A DNA stretch of 64,000 nt from Paenibacillus soyae (lineage in GTDB: Bacteria > Bacillota > Bacilli > Paenibacillales > Paenibacillaceae), in the NCBI RefSeq assembly GCF_024623455.1, contig NZ_JANIPJ010000007.1, positions 1 to 64,000 of the forward strand, in the 5' to 3' direction. Both the position numbers and the translations under genes were made by a program. Below, piece after piece: positions 52,730-60,625 of the stretch. The notes beneath the pieces were generated by a model. That model saw nothing but the letters and a program-made list of their open reading frames with translations. It searched no databases and was not told the DNA's origin. The first letter of the stretch is position 1. The number at the start of each line of letters is the position of its first letter.

Positions 52730-52746
52730 TGTTATATATAATCACA
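52730..52746. promoter_or_regulatory. GlnR/TnrA box, antiterminator-gene side
   Basis: TGTTATATATAATCACA also matches TGTNANAWWWTMTNACA at all but one position. It is 64 bp centre to centre from the first box and covers a TATAAT (52737-52742) usable as -10 for the divergent ANTAR gene. Confidence 0.7.
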
Positions 52747-52787
52747 TATGATTTCGATAAGATGAGGTTTGGACTACCGGCGTGATG

Positions 52788-52807
52788 AATTGTAACAGGA
52801 TACAATT
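52788..52807. promoter_or_regulatory. Inverted repeat before the ANTAR gene
   Basis: AATTGTA-ACAGGA-TACAATT, perfect 7-bp arms, lies 27 bases before the ANTAR gene's start codon. It could be an operator; the protein that would bind it is not evident. Confidence 0.4.
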
Positions 52808-52834
52808 AAGTGGAATAGAAGGGGGAGCTTCTAC

Positions 52835-53452
52835 ATGCGTTCGTTGTTAGTCATGGAGCTGCTTTCGACAATCGAGAGGGCAGGCGCTGAGGCCATGCCA
52901 AACCAAACGACTAATAAACAATCCCCGGTTCTGCTTCTCGAAGATTACGGTTATCGTGTGCTGTACGCGAATAACGGCTTGCAAGCGGAGGAGCTGCTGG
53001 TAAGCGCGGATGCGACTATCCTGCACATGTCGCTCGACGGCGTGAAGGTGTGGGGCCCCCGGCTCGGCAAGCTGAGAAGCCTGCCCGTCTTGTGGTGGTG
53101 CAGCGAAGCGGCTGCCGCTTCGTCGGCCGAGTTTTGCGAGAGCGATATCCCGGTGGATGGTTTGCTTTCGCCTTCCATGGGAGAATGGGAGCTGCATTGG
53201 TCGCTTCATCTGGCGTCCAAGCAGCAGGCCGAGAGACAGCGATGGAAGCTGGAACGCAGACAGCTGGAGGACCGGCTGGAGGAACGCAAATGGATCGATC
53301 AGGCCAAGGGCATCCTATGTAAACTTAAGAATATATCGGAAGCGGAGGCTTACGAGGTGCTTCGCAAGCAAGCCATGAATGAAAGAAAAAGAATGGTCGA
53401 CGTGGCGGCCAATATCGTTAAGGTGCATCAGCTGCTTCAGGACATGAAGTAA
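52835..53452 (+). CDS. ANTAR-domain antiterminator (NasT/NasR-like)
   Basis: 205-residue protein. The C-terminal 60 residues are an ANTAR RNA-binding domain: ERKWIDQAKGILCKLKNISEAEAYEVLRKQAMNERKRMVDVAANIV, with the conserved AKGIL and EAY/LR residues. The N-terminal part is a degenerate receiver: where receivers have the phosphoacceptor Asp, this has ATILHMSLDG, so phosphorylation is unlikely. A coiled-coil linker (about residues 125-150) joins the two. Its position divergent to nirB, whose leader contains an ANTAR-type hairpin, makes nirBD the likely target. No NasS-type sensor or NIT-domain partner is in the window. GGGGGAG precedes the ATG. Confidence 0.9.
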   Translation: MRSLLVMELLSTIERAGAEAMPNQTTNKQSPVLLLEDYGYRVLYANNGLQAEELLVSADATILHMSLDGVKVWGPRLGKLRSLPVLWWCSEAAAASSAEFCESDIPVDGLLSPSMGEWELHWSLHLASKQQAERQRWKLERRQLEDRLEERKWIDQAKGILCKLKNISEAEAYEVLRKQAMNERKRMVDVAANIVKVHQLLQDMK

Positions 53453-53496
53453 ACGGGGGCGCCGCGCAATCGAAAGACGCTGAAGGAGGGCCTTGC

Positions 53497-54531
53497 ATGC
53501 TCACAAAATGGTTGAAAGAAGTCGGAAGAGGCAAAAGAGGCGCTCGCGATCTGAATTACGAGGAAGCCAAAGACGCGGCGGAGCTTATCTTGGGAGGAAA
53601 AGCGACGCCTGCGCAGATCGGAGCCTTTTTTATAGCGGAGCGGATCAAGATGGAGACGGTCGAGGAGCTGGAGGCATTCGTCCATGTATGCAGGGCTTAT
53701 TCGCACCGGACGACCGTGCACAAGGGCATGGATTGCGCGGGTCCGTACGACGGCCGCAAAAAAAGTTTCTACGCGACCTTTGCGACCGCGTTCGTCCTCG
53801 GCGCCGCGGGACTTCCCGTCACGCTGCACGGCACGGGCTCGCTGCCCCCGAAGTGGGGCATTACGCTTCAGGATATTTTGAAGGAAATGGACATCGAGAT
53901 AGATTCCGTCACCCGTGAGCGCTTTATTGAAACGGCAAGGGAGACGGGCGTGCTGTACGTGTCGGCTGAGGAATGGTGTCCGCCGCTTCGCGAGCTTCGT
54001 TCGATCCGGGTCGAGCTCGGCATGCGCACGGTGCTGAATACCGCCGAGAAGCTGATTGATTTCGCGGGCTCTCCGTATTTGTTGTTCGGCGTTTACCATA
54101 ACACGGTTTTCGAGCGGATGGCGAAGCTTTCGGAGAAGCTGGGCTATGAGCGGTCGCTGATCGTGCAGGGCGTGGAAGGCTCGGAGGATCTGTTCATCGA
54201 GCGGCCGACACGCACATACAGCGTCCAGAACGGCGAAGCGGTCCAGCAGATTATCGATCCGGACGCTTACGGACTCGAGACGGCGCTGCCCGAGATCGAA
54301 TGGACGGCCGCTCTCCAGAAGGAAACGATCGAAGCCGTCCTTCAGGGCGGAGGCCATCTCGCTTTTGCCAACCAGGTGCTTCTGAACGCGGCGGTACGTC
54401 TTCATCTGGCGGGCAAAGCGGATTCCGTAGAGCAAGGCGTATACATGAGCAAGGCGCTGCTTGACGAAGGCGAGCCTTGGAAGCTCTATTCGAGATGGAA
54501 GAATTCCTTACAGACGATAAAGTCAGTCTGA
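53497..54531 (+). CDS. TrpD2-like protein (glycosyltransferase family 3, anthranilate phosphoribosyltransferase paralogue)
   Basis: 344-residue protein with the all-helical N-terminal domain and alpha/beta domain of TrpD: LNYEEAKDAAELILGGKATPAQIGAFFIAERIKMETVEEL is close to the TrpD start. The PRPP motif GTGGD is replaced by CAGPYDG near residue 86, and the KHGNR motif by LHGTGSLPPKWGI near 109, so classical anthranilate transfer is doubtful; such TrpD2 members have been linked to nucleic-acid binding. It lies 44 bases after the ANTAR gene with AAGGAGGG before the ATG, and no trp genes are near, so a role in nitrogen assimilation is possible by association. Confidence 0.85.
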   Translation: MLTKWLKEVGRGKRGARDLNYEEAKDAAELILGGKATPAQIGAFFIAERIKMETVEELEAFVHVCRAYSHRTTVHKGMDCAGPYDGRKKSFYATFATAFVLGAAGLPVTLHGTGSLPPKWGITLQDILKEMDIEIDSVTRERFIETARETGVLYVSAEEWCPPLRELRSIRVELGMRTVLNTAEKLIDFAGSPYLLFGVYHNTVFERMAKLSEKLGYERSLIVQGVEGSEDLFIERPTRTYSVQNGEAVQQIIDPDAYGLETALPEIEWTAALQKETIEAVLQGGGHLAFANQVLLNAAVRLHLAGKADSVEQGVYMSKALLDEGEPWKLYSRWKNSLQTIKSV

Positions 54532-54540
54532 AAACGTTGC

Positions 54541-54588
54541 ATTTCCGAATAATGGAACGACGAATTATGACGAATATTCGTGAAAATT
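54541..54588 (+). promoter_or_regulatory. Candidate PurR-box region before the purine permease
   Basis: ATTTCCGAATAAT (54541-54553) matches the Bacillus PurBox AWWWCCGAACWWT at twelve of thirteen positions, and a weaker inverted copy around TTCG at 54577-54580 lies at roughly the usual distance, just upstream of the -35 box. Confidence 0.35.
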
Positions 54589-54589
54589 G

Positions 54590-54619
54590 TTGACAAAATG
54601 TCAGCTTCCTCCTTAAAAT
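54590..54619 (+). promoter_or_regulatory. Sigma-A promoter of the purine permease gene
   Basis: TTGACA (54590-54595) and TAAAAT (54614-54619) with an 18-base spacer, 30 bases before the riboswitch aptamer. Confidence 0.75.
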
Positions 54620-54648
54620 TGAGTCAGGAAAACAATAACCGCATAAAA

Positions 54649-54720
54649 CTTTTCGTATAATCCCGGGAATCGGCCCGGGAGTCTCTACTCGGTCACCGTA
54701 AATGATCAGGCTACGAAGAG
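54649..54720 (+). promoter_or_regulatory. Guanine-type purine riboswitch aptamer
   Basis: P1 is CTTTTCGTA (54649-54657) with TACGAAGAG (54712-54720). The core ATAAT follows P1, then P2 CCCGGG...CCCGGG, the junction AGTCTCTAC, P3 with CGGTCACCGTAAATGATC, and GGCTACG. The specificity base equivalent to position 74 is C, as in guanine/hypoxanthine riboswitches and not adenine ones. It lies between a sigma-A promoter and a terminator, before a purine permease gene. Confidence 0.93.
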
Positions 54721-54721
54721 A

Positions 54722-54767
54722 GGAAAGCACGCGCGCGGCGGCCCCGCGCATGCTGCTTTCCCTTTTT
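54722..54767 (+). terminator. Riboswitch expression-platform terminator
   Basis: GGAAAGCA (54722-54729) pairs with TGCTTTCC (54754-54761), with inner GC-rich pairing, then a T-run (54763-54767). It begins right after P1, so ligand-bound aptamer should favour it. A second hairpin, AGCCTAGTA...TACTAGGCT at about 54772-54812, follows before the gene. Confidence 0.85.
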
Positions 54768-54854
54768 GCAGAGCCTAGTAGAAATGCGTATTCATGCATT
54801 CCTTACTAGGCTTCTTTGTTTGTTCCAACACAATTTTGGGAGGGTTTTATCAAA

Positions 54855-56240
54855 ATGAGAAGTTTCTTTCGCTTGAAGGAACTGGGGACAAATGTCAGAA
54901 CTGAGTTTATGGCCGGACTGACGACGTTTATGACGATGGCTTACATCCTGGCGGTCAATCCGATTATTTTGACGCCGACTGGCCTGGATTGGACAGGCGT
55001 GTTCATCGCGACCGCGCTTGCAGCCGGTATTTTCACCATCGCGATGGGCGTCTTCGTTAACTTCCCTGTGGCTCTTGCTCCGGGCATGGGGCTGAACGCT
55101 TATTTCGCATCGGTCGTATTGGCGTCCGCCGCGACGGACCAGCCAATCTCGCCTGCGATGGGACTTACGGCCGTGTTTATCTCGGGTATTATATTCATCA
55201 TTCTGACGGTTACTCAAATCCGTCAAATGCTGATTACAGCCGTTCCGGACAGCCTAAAACACGCGATTACAGTCGGTATCGGCTTGTTCATTGCCATTAT
55301 CGGCTTGAAGAACAGCGGTTTGATGACCATTGCGGTTTCGAGCTTCTCGGATATTAAAGCGAATCAATTTACACCTGTTACGGGTAACGAAACGGTTATT
55401 CAACTTGGTAGCTTCCACAACGAGACGGTTGTGTTCACGATTATAGCGATCGCTTTGATCGCAATTCTGATGGTGCTCCGCGTGCCAGGCGCGATTCTGT
55501 TCGGCATTATCGGCACGACGATCATTGCTCTGCTGACCGGTCATGTGAACATCAGCGATGCAATGGAAGGAAAGACTTGGTTCCCTGATTTTGGCAAGCT
55601 GAACTTCTGGGATTTTGATTTTGCAGGCGTGTTCGAAGTGGGTTTGATTTCGGTCATCCTCACGTTTACGTTTGTTGAGTTGTTCGATACGTTCGGCACT
55701 CTTGTTGGCACGGCGAACCGTGCGGGCATCATGAAGAACCCGGAAGAGGGCAAGAAGCGCATCGGCAAAGCGATGCTCGTTGACGCGGTAGCGGTAGGCG
55801 GCGGCGCGATGCTCGGCACAAGTACTGTGACGGCTTACGTAGAGAGCTCCTCGGGTATCGCGCAAGGCGGACGTTCCGGCTTGACGGCGGTGTTCACGGG
55901 ATTGTTCTTCTTGGCTTCCCTCTTCATCTCGCCGCTTATCGCTTTGGTTCCTGGCTCCGCTACGGCGGCGGCCCTGATCATCGTAGGCGTACTGATGATG
56001 CAATCCGTGAAGGAGATCGACTTCTCCGACATGGTGTACGGAATTCCGGCGTTCTTGACGCTTGCTCTGATGCCTTTCACGTACAGCATCGCGAACGGCA
56101 TTTCGTTCGGTATCGTGTCGTACGTTCTGCTTGCGACAGTAGCCAACGCATCCGGCAAAGGCAAGTACAAGGTGCACTGGCTCATGTGGATTCTGGCCGT
56201 GCTGATCGTATTGCGTTACGTCCTCATGGGCGGAGAATAA
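54855..56240 (+). CDS. pbuG: Guanine/hypoxanthine permease (NCS2/AzgA family)
   Basis: 461-residue proton symporter with 12-14 membrane segments. Family signatures are TEFMAGLTTFMTMAYILAVNP at the N-terminus, ALAPGMGLNAYFA near residue 76, ELFDTFGTLVGTANRAG near 275 and GTSTVTAYVESSSGIAQGGRSGLTAV near 322. The guanine riboswitch upstream favours guanine/hypoxanthine as substrates (PbuG) over adenine. ATG 54855 follows GGGAGGG. Confidence 0.95.
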   Translation: MRSFFRLKELGTNVRTEFMAGLTTFMTMAYILAVNPIILTPTGLDWTGVFIATALAAGIFTIAMGVFVNFPVALAPGMGLNAYFASVVLASAATDQPISPAMGLTAVFISGIIFIILTVTQIRQMLITAVPDSLKHAITVGIGLFIAIIGLKNSGLMTIAVSSFSDIKANQFTPVTGNETVIQLGSFHNETVVFTIIAIALIAILMVLRVPGAILFGIIGTTIIALLTGHVNISDAMEGKTWFPDFGKLNFWDFDFAGVFEVGLISVILTFTFVELFDTFGTLVGTANRAGIMKNPEEGKKRIGKAMLVDAVAVGGGAMLGTSTVTAYVESSSGIAQGGRSGLTAVFTGLFFLASLFISPLIALVPGSATAAALIIVGVLMMQSVKEIDFSDMVYGIPAFLTLALMPFTYSIANGISFGIVSYVLLATVANASGKGKYKVHWLMWILAVLIVLRYVLMGGE

Positions 56241-56259
56241 TAGAGGACACAAACAGAAA

Positions 56260-56296
56260 AAGGAAGGCAGCGCTGGGCCGGCGCTGCCTTCCTTTT
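56260..56296 (+). terminator. Intrinsic terminator after the purine permease gene
   Basis: AAGGAAGGCAGCGC (56260-56273) pairs with GCGCTGCCTTCCTT (56281-56294), followed by T. Confidence 0.94.
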
Positions 56297-56310
56297 TTGG
56301 TTCCGGTCGC

Positions 56311-56480
56311 TTAAGTTAGCTATCCCCTGTTCTCAGTTGAGTGTGCCGATTACGGTATTCCTGTCTCTTAAGTACACTATCCCGTGTACTCAGTTGTGGC
56401 TGCCGATGAGGGTGTTTCGGACGTTCAGGTTAGCTATCCCCTGTACTCAGACAGGGCTTCTGGGCACCGCGGTATGACCG
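56311..56480. repeat. Three degenerate 57-bp tandem repeats
   Basis: Units start at 56311, 56368 and 56425, exactly 57 bases apart. Shared blocks are TTAAGTTAGCTATCCCCTGT (with drift), ACTCAGTTG and TGCCGAT. The third copy diverges in its second half. No open frame of note and no promoter overlap them. Confidence 0.75.
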
Positions 56481-56555
56481 AAAACATTAAATAGTACCTT
56501 AGGCGTTGAGCTGTTTCATGTGACTCAATTCAAGTTAGTATTCGAAGTTATTGAA

Positions 56556-56792
56556 CTGAGCTGACGGGAGAGCTGGAATAAGCGTTAAAAAACATATTCG
56601 GTGGTTATCCGTCTGGGCTTTTCGACAGGCTGACTTACGATATAGGAGCTGTTGTGTGAATCGATCCTGAGCTGATGGGAGAGCTGACCCAAGAGCTGAA
56701 AACAGAACGAAGTCTACCAGCCACGGTGTTGAGAAACATGAGCACGAATGCGGAATCGAGGTGAGTTCGATTCTGAGCTGATGGGAGAGCTA
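56556..56792. repeat. Three copies of a 19-bp block at about 108-bp intervals
   Basis: CTGAGCTGAYGGGAGAGCT occurs at 56556-56574, 56667-56685 and 56773-56791, 111 and 106 bases apart. Copies one and three are followed by ATAAGCG a few bases on, and copies two and three are preceded by a TCGAT-containing stretch. Together with the 57-bp repeats this fills the 590-base gene-free gap 56297-56892. Confidence 0.7.
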
Positions 56793-56831
56793 ACATAAGC
56801 GACTCAAGAGTGCCTTATTAGGATCGTTGCG

Positions 56832-56860
56832 TTACTGACGCCGGGAAGTTACGGTATAAT
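56832..56860 (+). promoter_or_regulatory. Probable promoter of pxpABC
   Basis: TTACTG (56832-56837) and TATAAT (56855-56860) with a 17-base spacer, 32 bases before the pxpA start codon. Confidence 0.65.
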
Positions 56861-56892
56861 GAGTACGTCAAAATGCGCGGGGAGGGGAGAGC

Positions 56893-57654
56893 ATGTACCG
56901 AATTGATATTAATTGCGACATGGGCGAAGGGTTTGGCGCGTACCGGCTTGGTGCGGATGATCAGCTGATGAAGCATATTACCTCCGCGAATATAGCATGC
57001 GGGTTTCATGCCGGCGATCCGGGGACGATTCGGAGCACGGTCCGATTGGCATTGGAGCATGGCGTAGCGATTGGCGCGCATCCCGGCTTGCCGGATATGA
57101 GCGGTTTCGGCCGGAGACGGATGGACATTTCGCCGCGGGAAGCGTACGAGATGGTTGTCTACCAGGTCGGCGCCGTTATGGCATTCGCGAAATCGGAAGG
57201 CGGTACGCTCACGCATGTGAAGCCGCACGGGGCGCTATACAACATGGCGGCTCAGGATGCTTCCTTAGCAGAGGCCATTGCGGAGGCGGTATACAGGGTA
57301 GATGGGAATCTCAAGCTTTACGGCTTGTCAGGAAGCGAGTTAGTCCGGGCGGGAGAACGGATCGGGCTGTTCGCGGTGAACGAAGCGTTCGCGGACCGGG
57401 CTTACGAAGAGGACGGTTCGTTAACGCCAAGATCGATGGACGGAGCCGTGTTGGATAGTCCGGAAGCTGCCTCCGCGCAGGCCATACTGATGGTCTCGGA
57501 AGGCAAGGCGCGCACGCGTTCGGGGACCCTCGTCAACGTCCAGGCAGACAGCATTTGTGTTCACGGGGATACGCACGATGCGCTCGCGCATGTAACACAG
57601 CTCAGAAAAGCGTTAAAGGACGCCAATGTGACCGTGCAATCGCCCGGGAAATAA
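56893..57654 (+). CDS. pxpA: 5-oxoprolinase subunit A (LamB/YcsF family)
   Basis: 253-residue subunit of the ATP-dependent enzyme that opens 5-oxoproline (pyroglutamate) to glutamate. The diagnostic start is IDINCDMGEGFG, followed by ITSANIACGFHAGDP, GAHPGLPDMSGFGRR near residue 55 and THVKPHGALYN near 110, with the metal and acid residues expected of the YcsF fold. GGGAGGGG precedes the ATG. It is first gene of a complete pxpA-B-C operon. Confidence 0.96.
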   Translation: MYRIDINCDMGEGFGAYRLGADDQLMKHITSANIACGFHAGDPGTIRSTVRLALEHGVAIGAHPGLPDMSGFGRRRMDISPREAYEMVVYQVGAVMAFAKSEGGTLTHVKPHGALYNMAAQDASLAEAIAEAVYRVDGNLKLYGLSGSELVRAGERIGLFAVNEAFADRAYEEDGSLTPRSMDGAVLDSPEAASAQAILMVSEGKARTRSGTLVNVQADSICVHGDTHDALAHVTQLRKALKDANVTVQSPGK

Positions 57655-57672
57655 TGAGCAGGGAGTGTCTAT

Positions 57673-58434
57673 GTGAAGAAACCTTACAAGATGTCGCCGC
57701 TAGGGGATTCTAGTGTGCTAATACAGTTCGGCGACCGTATGGACGAACTTTCGCACCGGCTTGTGATGGAGGCGGTTAGATGGCTGGATGCGGGGCGTTT
57801 TCCCGGTTATATCGAATGCGTGCCGGCTTTTGCTTCCGTTGCCGTTCACTATAGTCCAATCCAAGTGCTGCGCAGTTTGGACGGAGAGGAACGAATGCGC
57901 GAAACGGTGTACGAGACCGTCTGCTATCGTGTGGAGAAGCTATTGGTACATATTGATGCGGTGACTGAATCCGACTCGGAAATGAAGAACGTACGGACCG
58001 TCGCGATTCCGGTATGTTACGGCGGTGAGTACGGTCCGGATTTGGAGGAGGTTGCGGCCATCTGCGGACGTTCGGCGGCGGAGGTAGTCCGTCTTCATAG
58101 TGACGCCGACTATTTGGTTTATATGATCGGCTTCGCGCCGGGCTTCCCTTATCTCGGCGGCATGCCGGAGGAAATCGCCGCGCCGCGCCGCGGGACGCCG
58201 CGGGCGGTTATACCCGCGGGCAGCGTCGGCATCGCGGGCGGACAGACCGGCGTCTACCCGCTCGCGACTCCCGGCGGCTGGCAGCTGATTGGGCGAACGC
58301 CGATCAAGCTGTTCCGGCCGGATGCCGACGCGCCGAGCTTCTTGCAAGCAGGCGACCGGGTCCGTTTCTTTCCGATAACGGAAGAGGAGTTCCTAAGCTG
58401 GAAGGACAACGAAAGCGTAGACGGCTTGAGGTAG
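57673..58434 (+). CDS. pxpB: 5-oxoprolinase subunit B (KipI-like)
   Basis: 253-residue protein; N-terminal region SPLGDSSVLIQFGDRMD and C-terminal cyclophilin-like domain with IGFAPGFPYLGGMPEEIAAPRR and GSVGIAGGQTGVYPLATPGGWQLIGRTP, both diagnostic. The start is GTG 57673 with GGGAG eight bases upstream. In B. subtilis the homologue also inhibits the sporulation kinase KinA, but the operon context here indicates the oxoprolinase role. Confidence 0.95.
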   Translation: MKKPYKMSPLGDSSVLIQFGDRMDELSHRLVMEAVRWLDAGRFPGYIECVPAFASVAVHYSPIQVLRSLDGEERMRETVYETVCYRVEKLLVHIDAVTESDSEMKNVRTVAIPVCYGGEYGPDLEEVAAICGRSAAEVVRLHSDADYLVYMIGFAPGFPYLGGMPEEIAAPRRGTPRAVIPAGSVGIAGGQTGVYPLATPGGWQLIGRTPIKLFRPDADAPSFLQAGDRVRFFPITEEEFLSWKDNESVDGLR

Positions 58435-58452
58435 TCGGGAGGGGGCAAATCG

Positions 58453-59457
58453 ATGGGCATAATCGTTGTGAAACCAGGGGTGCTTGCCACTATTCAGGAC
58501 TTGGGCCGATATGGTTATCAGAATCAAGGCGTCGTCGTTGGCGGATCCATGGATCAGACGGCGGCGAGAATCGCGAATTGGCTGGTCGGGAACGACGAGT
58601 CGGAAGCGCTCCTCGAATTGACGTTGGCGGGCACGGAGCTGCGGATGGAGAGGGAAGCGTGGATTGCCATTGCCGGCGGGGATATGGAACCAATAACCGG
58701 ACAAGGCGAAAAGGTGCCGCAGTGGAGACCCGTACGGGTAGATGCGGGAACGACGATCCGATTCGGCCGAAGCGTTAATGGTTGCCGCGCGTATGTCGCG
58801 CTTGCAGGCGGTATTGATGGCGAGATGAGACTCGGCAGCCGCAGCACCTACCTGCGCGGGGGGATAGGCGGTTACGACGGGCGGGCGCTTCGCGCGGGCG
58901 ACCGGATCGAAGCGAGGAACGAGCCGGCGAAGTTTGCCGTCTCCCGGCTAGCAGAATCGCAATCGGGAAGCCTGCGGTTTCCGCTATGGCATGCAGGCGG
59001 CTTCGCCGTGGCCCATTCGGATGTTGCCGTCATTCGTTGGATGCCGGGGGCGCATTATGACTGGTTATCGGAAGAAGGGCAATCGGCTTTCGGCGATGGC
59101 ACTTTCAGGATCGGGCGACAGTCGGACCGGATGGGCTATCGACTCGAAGGCGAGGGACGTCTCGGGCAGCATGTCAGGAAGGGCGAGCTGCTGTCCGAAC
59201 CGGTTACGATCGGCACGATCCAGCTTCCTCCGGACGGGAATCCGATCATTCTGATGGCCGACCGTCAGACGACGGGCGGCTATCCGCGCATCGGACACGT
59301 GGCGACGGTCGATCTTCCTGTCTTGGCTCAGCTTAAGCCCGGTGACAGGCTGCAGCTTCAGCGGGTTACCTCTATGGAGGCGGAGAAGCTCTTGATTGAA
59401 GCCGAGCGCGAGATGACCATGCTAGGCAAGGCGATCGAACTCAAGCTGAACGGCTGA
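58453..59457 (+). CDS. pxpC: 5-oxoprolinase subunit C (KipA-like, biotin-dependent carboxylase domain)
   Basis: 334-residue protein: VKPGVLATIQDLGRYGYQNQGVVVGGSMDQTAARIANWLVGN at the N-terminus, YVALAGGIDGEMRLGSRSTYLRGGIGG near residue 120, and the C-terminal DRQTTGGYPRIGHVATVDLPVLAQLKPGD. It forms the active enzyme with PxpA and PxpB. It lies 18 bases after pxpB with GGGAGGGGGC before the ATG. Confidence 0.95.
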   Translation: MGIIVVKPGVLATIQDLGRYGYQNQGVVVGGSMDQTAARIANWLVGNDESEALLELTLAGTELRMEREAWIAIAGGDMEPITGQGEKVPQWRPVRVDAGTTIRFGRSVNGCRAYVALAGGIDGEMRLGSRSTYLRGGIGGYDGRALRAGDRIEARNEPAKFAVSRLAESQSGSLRFPLWHAGGFAVAHSDVAVIRWMPGAHYDWLSEEGQSAFGDGTFRIGRQSDRMGYRLEGEGRLGQHVRKGELLSEPVTIGTIQLPPDGNPIILMADRQTTGGYPRIGHVATVDLPVLAQLKPGDRLQLQRVTSMEAEKLLIEAEREMTMLGKAIELKLNG

Positions 59458-59486
59458 ACCCTCGCGAAAACGAAAACAAAAAAACA

Positions 59487-59531
59487 AAAGCGCCGGAGTC
59501 GAAACGATCGATCGTTTCTCTCCGGCGCTTT
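59487..59531. terminator. Bidirectional terminator between pxpC and the phosphodiester glycosidase gene
   Basis: AAAGCGCCGGAG (59487-59498) pairs with CTCCGGCGCTTT (59520-59531); an inner GAAACGAT/ATCGTTTC stem extends it. A-rich sequence on the left gives the minus-strand transcript a long T-tract. Confidence 0.92.
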
Positions 59532-59548
59532 GTATCGGACGCTTGCCG

Positions 59549-60625
59549 CTATTTGAAAAATAAAAAATGAGTCGGCAGCTTACGCATGGAGCCGTCCGAT
59601 GGCTTGTTGATCAGCTTGCCGTTAAAGACGAGCGTGGAAGAGCCGCCGCCATCGAGATTGTAGCCGTCAATCGCGCCGTATTGCTTGAGCAGCGTCTGCA
59701 TCTCGGCGAGCGTCGCGCCGGAGCTGCCGGCTTCGTTGTAGCCGTCCGTCACCAGGATCAGGAGCTGATCGTCCTTGTAGTTGGCGATGACGGTGCGCGG
59801 CGCGCGCTTCGGACTGGTCTGCCATTTCGCCGGGATAGGCTGGGCGATACCGCCCTTCAAAAGGATCGGAACGAAGGAAGCCCCGAACTTCGGCTTCTTG
59901 GCGTCGAGCTGCTCCCGGCTTGCGAATTTGCCGCCGATCAGCTCGTTGTTCTCGTTCAGCCCGACAAAAAACAGATCGGCGTAGGAAGCCTGAAAGCCCG
60001 ATACATACTCGCCGTTCGCGATCGTGGTGCTGAGCGGGTACCGCTTCCCGCCGCCGTCCGCGAAGCCGCCCGCGTTCACGCCAACCGCCGCCTTATGCGT
60101 CTTGACGGCTTGGAGCGTCGTTTGCGCGTCTCCCAGCTCGTCGCCTCCCATGACCATCTTCATCGCGCCGTCCGCTTTTAACTGGATCTTCACGGCGTAG
60201 CTTTTGAAATTCTCGTTCTTCAAATAAAAAAGCTGCGCCCTCAGCTTGTCGGAGGAGATGGTCGCCGCGGGTTTGCCAAGCTTGGCCGTAATGCTCGCGT
60301 CGTAGATGGCGAGAGGGCGCTTCGCCTGAGCGGCGGCCGTCTTCGCGATATGGTTCATCTCCGCATTCGTCTTCTCGTACAAATCAAGCTGGGCTTTGAT
60401 CGATTCGCCCGTCAGGACGGCCGTCTCATTCGCTTGATCGAGCCCTGCGGCCGCCTCGTTCCAGCTGCCGCCTTCCGCGGCTTGTCCATCCGATTCCAGC
60501 TTCGGCATGACGCCGCTCGACAACTCGACCGTGACGCCGGAGACCATCAGCCAGATCAGAATGCCGGCAAAAGGGGCTAAGGCAAGCAATGCCGTGCGGT
60601 TTAACGTTTTAGTGGTTATGATCAT
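59549..60625 (-). CDS. Phosphodiester glycosidase family protein (NAGPA domain), membrane-anchored
   Basis: 358-residue protein with an N-terminal membrane anchor (residues 10-30). The NAGPA-type domain occupies about residues 150-355: VGVNAGGFADGGGKRYP near 178, APRTVIANYKDDQLLILVTDG near 278, and IDGYNLDGGGSSTLVFNGKLINKPSDGS near 320. It probably cleaves a sugar phosphodiester in exopolysaccharide or wall glycan outside the cell. Its ATG overlaps the stop of the upstream coiled-coil gene (ATGA); its ribosome site is weak, consistent with translational coupling. Confidence 0.9.
   Translation of the reverse strand: MIITTKTLNRTALLALAPFAGILIWLMVSGVTVELSSGVMPKLESDGQAAEGGSWNEAAAGLDQANETAVLTGESIKAQLDLYEKTNAEMNHIAKTAAAQAKRPLAIYDASITAKLGKPAATISSDKLRAQLFYLKNENFKSYAVKIQLKADGAMKMVMGGDELGDAQTTLQAVKTHKAAVGVNAGGFADGGGKRYPLSTTIANGEYVSGFQASYADLFFVGLNENNELIGGKFASREQLDAKKPKFGASFVPILLKGGIAQPIPAKWQTSPKRAPRTVIANYKDDQLLILVTDGYNEAGSSGATLAEMQTLLKQYGAIDGYNLDGGGSSTLVFNGKLINKPSDGSMRKLPTHFLFFK

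Noticed and set aside
54649..54720. Adenine-type riboswitch
   Set aside because: The specificity position equivalent to 74 reads C (GGCTACG), not T, so the guanine type is preferred.
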